Shown here: in pieces, positions 5,681-7,797 of the stretch
How positions within the stretch are numbered: the first letter of the stretch is position 1
Layout of the letters: every line of letters begins with the position of its first letter
DNA from: Candidatus Delongbacteria bacterium
Lineage (GTDB): Bacteria; UBA4055
Reading direction: 5' to 3'
Length of the DNA stretch: 7,797 nt
Assembly: GCA_013139625.1 (NCBI GenBank)
Contig: WTAK01000311.1
Location: 1 to 7,797 of the forward strand
The notes under the pieces: model-generated
Databases searched by the model: none
Told to the model about the DNA's origin: nothing
Seen by the model: only the letters and a program-made list of their open reading frames with translations
Program-made: the position numbers and the translations under genes

Positions 5681-7156
5681 ATGATAAAAAAAATAATATT
5701 ATTTGCAGCGATTATAACTCTTCTAGCATCATGTTCTAAAACTTTGGTGAAAGTAGAAAAAAAAATTGAAGCACCGACAATACGATTTAAGGATATTGAC
5801 ATTTCAGGATTACCTGTAGAGTTTAATGTTCTTGGTGATCCCCGTAGTGGTATGTGGTCTGTGCAATTCTATGACCTTGATAATAATATTTCCTTATTTG
5901 AATACAATAAGAATAAAAATCTTTTACCTGCATCAAATTTAAAGATAGTTACAACAGCTGCGGCATTGAAGGTACTTGGTCCTTTTTATCAATTCAAAAC
6001 TGACTTTTTTTACACCGGAAAGATCAACAAAAAGTTAAATGTACTTGATGGGGACATTATTGTTTATGGCAGTGGTGATCCAACCATTGGTAAAAATTAT
6101 TTCAGAGATTCTACACTTACAGAGTTTCAGGTCATATCTGAATCATTGAAAAAAAATCTCGGTGTTGATTATATCAGAGGAAATATTAAAGTTCATAATC
6201 CTGTAAAACACGATAAGATGTTTGGCAAGGGATGGGATATTGATGATCTTCCCCACTATTATTCGGCGATGATATCTCCAATTTCATTCAATGAAAATTT
6301 AATCAAAATTATCATTAAAAATGATAAAATAAATGTTATTCCGGATTATCCATTCAAATTCAAACTAGATACTATTCCTGATATGGAAAGATCAAAGTTC
6401 ACACGAATACTGGGAACTGATTCTGTGATAATAAAGTCAAACTTTGAAAAAAGAGCTCAAGGATATATTACAGTTCAAGACCCAGAGAAAAATTTCATAA
6501 ATGCCTTAGAAAGATATTTAAAGAAAAATGATATTTCTGTGATGCATGAAGATATTCAAGATTCAACTATTTCAATTGCTCCATTGTGTACAATTTACAG
6601 TGATAGTATTTTTTCCATAGCTCATAAATGTAATATCGAAAGTAATAACTTCTATGCAGAACAGCTTTTCAGAGAAACCGCAAAGATATTCTCTACTGAT
6701 ATTTTAGTTTCTGATTCACTGAGAAATATTGATCTGACCTATGATAATATTCTAAAGCTCAATTCTGAATTATACAGCAGATTGTTCGGGATCAATAACT
6801 TCGAGATCATGGATGGAAGTGGGCTTTCGAGAAGAAATTTCTTCTCAGCAGAAAAATTTGTTAAAGTTCTAAAAGTAATGAAAAAAGACCGGAATTTTGT
6901 TACTTATTTATCATCATTCCCGAACCCAGGAAAAGATGGAACACTGGAGTTCAAGTTCGTTCATACGGATCTAAACAATGTACTATTTGCAAAGTCCGGG
7001 AGTATGAGTGGAGTTAATGATTATACAGGATACATGATCACTAAAAAAGGTACTAGGATAGCATTTTCAATTTTAAACAATTATTACAATTTTTCCAGAG
7101 GTGTAGCTAATAGAAAACTTGAGAAGATGCTGGTCTATGTTGTAAATAACTACTAG
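5681..7156 (+). CDS. dacB: PBP4-type D-Ala-D-Ala carboxypeptidase/endopeptidase lipoprotein (peptidase S13)
   Basis: This penicillin-binding protein trims the terminal D-Ala from peptidoglycan stem peptides and/or cleaves D-Ala-mDAP cross-links in the periplasm. The 491-residue length is normal for the family (E. coli PBP4 is 477). The three active-site motifs are present: SNLK at 85-88 (SxxK, nucleophile S85), SNN at 321-323 (SxN), and KSG at 438-440 (KTG-type box, with Ser in place of Thr). The 230-odd residues between the first two motifs fit the inserted domains of PBP4. DGDIIVYGSGDPTIG (123-137) and MDGSGLSRRN are further family signatures. The N-terminus has a lipobox, LLASC, with C18 as the lipidation site, so this is a membrane-anchored form, unlike soluble E. 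coli PBP4. It follows the small secreted gene by 18 bases, with only a weak ribosome-binding site, and is the last gene of the probable envelope transcript. Confidence 0.92.
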   Translation: MIKKIILFAAIITLLASCSKTLVKVEKKIEAPTIRFKDIDISGLPVEFNVLGDPRSGMWSVQFYDLDNNISLFEYNKNKNLLPASNLKIVTTAAALKVLGPFYQFKTDFFYTGKINKKLNVLDGDIIVYGSGDPTIGKNYFRDSTLTEFQVISESLKKNLGVDYIRGNIKVHNPVKHDKMFGKGWDIDDLPHYYSAMISPISFNENLIKIIIKNDKINVIPDYPFKFKLDTIPDMERSKFTRILGTDSVIIKSNFEKRAQGYITVQDPEKNFINALERYLKKNDISVMHEDIQDSTISIAPLCTIYSDSIFSIAHKCNIESNNFYAEQLFRETAKIFSTDILVSDSLRNIDLTYDNILKLNSELYSRLFGINNFEIMDGSGLSRRNFFSAEKFVKVLKVMKKDRNFVTYLSSFPNPGKDGTLEFKFVHTDLNNVLFAKSGSMSGVNDYTGYMITKKGTRIAFSILNNYYNFSRGVANRKLEKMLVYVVNNY

Positions 7157-7177
7157 AAAAACAGGAAGATAAAATCC

Positions 7178-7204
7178 CTCTGAGATCTCTGTGTCCTCTG
7201 TGGT
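7178..7204 (+). repeat. CTCTGTG-type repeat, copy 1 (direct)
   Basis: This 27-base copy begins CTCTGAGATCTCTGTG and ends TCCTCTGTGGT. It matches the copy at 7711-7737 at 25 of 27 positions in the same orientation, and the reverse complement of 7256-7282 at 21 of 27. It lies between the D-Ala-D-Ala carboxypeptidase gene and the GxxExxY gene, and an A-rich stretch follows as in copy 3. Confidence 0.85.
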
Positions 7205-7228
7205 TGAAATAAAAAAAGGATTAAAAAT

Positions 7229-7657
7229 ATGAATGATAAAAAACCAAATATTTTTACCACAGAGAGCACTGAGGGCACAGAGCAAAGCAAAAAAGATCCA
7301 ATTACAAGTTTGATTATTGGATGTGCTATAGAAGTTCATAAAACTCTTGGTCCTGGTTTACTTGAATCAACTTATCAGCAATGCCTTGCAAGAGAATTAG
7401 CAATCAACAATATTCCTTTTTTATCAGAACATCCTTTACCAGTAATTTATAAAGGTGTTCATTTAGATTGTGGTTATAGAATAGATCTACTTGTTGATAA
7501 TAAAGTAATCATTGAGCTGAAATCTGTAGTAGAAATTAAAAATATCCATAAAGCTCAACTTCTAACTTATATGAAACTTTCAAATATTAAAACCGGATTA
7601 CTAATAAACTTCAATGTCCAAATATTAAAGAACGGAATCACGAGACTTGTATTGTAG
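7229..7657 (+). CDS. GxxExxY protein (PD-(D/E)xK-type nuclease fold)
   Basis: This 142-residue protein is named for its signature GLLESTY at 43-49 (G43, E46, Y49), here in the usual context AIEVHKTLGPGLLESTYQQC. Further on, YRIDLLVDNKVIIELKSV (84-101) contains D86 and E96-L-K98, the D...(D/E)xK arrangement of the PD-(D/E)xK nuclease superfamily. The family is widespread and its biological role is not established. The N-terminal 20 residues (with TTESTEGTE at 10-18) are encoded by an inverted copy of the CTCTGTG repeat that also flanks the gene, so this leader is repeat-derived and the conserved fold starts at about residue 24. The start at 7229 is supported by AAGGA (7216-7220) 8 bases upstream, and no later ATG precedes the domain. 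The repeat-gene-repeat layout suggests the gene travels as a unit; that is inference. Confidence 0.88.
   Translation: MNDKKPNIFTTESTEGTEQSKKDPITSLIIGCAIEVHKTLGPGLLESTYQQCLARELAINNIPFLSEHPLPVIYKGVHLDCGYRIDLLVDNKVIIELKSVVEIKNIHKAQLLTYMKLSNIKTGLLINFNVQILKNGITRLVL
7256..7282 (-). repeat. CTCTGTG-type repeat, copy 2 (inverted, inside the GxxExxY coding region)
   Basis: Read on the minus strand this copy matches the copy at 7711-7737 at 23 of 27 positions. On the plus strand it reads ACCACAGAGAGCACTGAG and continues to CACAGAG. It encodes residues 10-18 (TTESTEGTE) of the GxxExxY protein. With copy 1 it forms an imperfect inverted repeat whose 51-base spacer holds the gene's ribosome-binding site and start codon. 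Confidence 0.85.
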
Positions 7658-7710
7658 ATATAGTATGGTTATAAAATGGGGATTAAATAGCATTTTTCAC
7701 CCTCATTTTA

Positions 7711-7737
7711 CTCTGTGCTCTCTGTGTCCTCTGTGGT
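7711..7737 (+). repeat. CTCTGTG-type repeat, copy 3 (direct)
   Basis: This copy begins CTCTGTGCTCTCTGTG and ends TCCTCTGTGGT. It is nearly identical to copy 1 and in the same orientation, 533 bases downstream, and is likewise followed by an A-rich run. It ends 14 bases before the start codon of the next gene, so it occupies that gene's leader where a Shine-Dalgarno sequence would be expected; none is apparent. Confidence 0.85.
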
Positions 7738-7751
7738 AAAATAAAAAAAAT

Positions 7752-7797
7752 ATGTCAAACAACAAATTTATAAATATAGGTATCCTTGCACACGTTG
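7752..7797 (+). CDS. 5' end of a translation-factor GTPase, Tet(M)/EF-G-like (partial)
   Basis: Fifteen codons are present before the window ends, reading MSNNKFINIGILAHV, and the next base is G, compatible with an Asp codon. This is the lead-in to the P-loop (G1) of translational GTPases, where the family continues DAGKTT. INIGILAHV is closest to ribosomal protection proteins such as Tet(M) (INIGVLAHVDAGKTT). EF-G typically has RNIGISAHI, LepA RNFSIIAHI and BipA RNIAIIAHV. The product could be a tetracycline-resistance ribosomal protection protein or one of the related uncharacterised Tet(M)-like GTPases; 15 residues cannot decide. The start codon is the first ATG after the repeat at 7711-7737, and no ribosome-binding site is visible in the intervening A-rich bases. 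Confidence 0.72.
   Translation, partial: MSNNKFINIGILAHV

Noticed and set aside
7073..7339. 88-codon minus-strand open frame containing TTEDTE-like residues
   Set aside because: The TTEDTE run is the translation of the repeat at 7178-7204 on its other strand. The rest is antisense to the carboxypeptidase C-terminus and the GxxExxY N-terminus. It explains nothing beyond the repeat.
7672..7710. Imperfect inverted repeat (TAAAATG / CATTTTA plus GGG/CCC) after the GxxExxY gene, possible terminator
   Set aside because: The loop is long (18 bases), the stem is mostly A-T with a bulge, and the downstream bases are the CTCTGTG repeat rather than a T-tract, so I do not call it a terminator.

Overview
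The window is AT-rich DNA with Lys/Asn/Ile-rich proteins. It carries lipoprotein and secreted envelope genes, including a stand-alone carboxypeptidase-regulatory-like beta-sandwich protein and a TPR protein of the kind common in the FCB superphylum (Bacteroidota, Cloacimonadota, Delongbacteria, Marinimicrobia and relatives). My best guess is an uncultivated Gram-negative anaerobe of that group. This rests on protein style only, since the window has no rRNA or other phylogenetic marker.

Layout: (1) 1-297 is non-coding or unresolved. It holds a compact double-hairpin repeat with perfect 12-bp terminal inverted repeats (97-167) and a 7-bp hairpin (258-277) just before the first gene. (2) 298-2307 encodes RNase R, followed by a weak terminator-like hairpin. 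(3) 2348-3947 is a tripartite HipBST toxin-antitoxin module: a HipB-type HTH repressor, a HipS (detached N-terminal subdomain of HipA) and a HipT kinase. It is preceded by a well-formed sigma70-like promoter whose -10 is embedded in a perfect 9-bp inverted repeat with an 8-bp spacer, a textbook geometry for HipB autoregulation. (4) 3944-7156 encodes three exported proteins: a TPR protein that starts inside the hipT stop codon (ATGA overlap), a small secreted CarboxypepD_reg-like protein and a lipoprotein PBP4-type D-Ala-D-Ala carboxypeptidase/endopeptidase. (5) 7157-7797 encodes a GxxExxY protein (PD-(D/E)xK-type fold) within a family of about 27-bp CTCTGTG-rich repeats (two direct copies flanking it, one inverted copy inside its 5' coding end). 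It ends with the first 15 codons of a translation-factor GTPase whose N-terminus resembles Tet(M)-type ribosomal protection proteins.

All identified genes are on the + strand. The hip genes and the three envelope genes are packed tightly enough to be read as one transcript (2397-7156). The autoregulated toxin-antitoxin promoter may therefore also feed cell-wall genes, unless an unseen internal promoter lies within hipT. The most interesting parts are the hipBST module with its operator, its HipS lacking a Trp in the expected loop, its coupling to the envelope genes, and the repeat-bounded GxxExxY unit.
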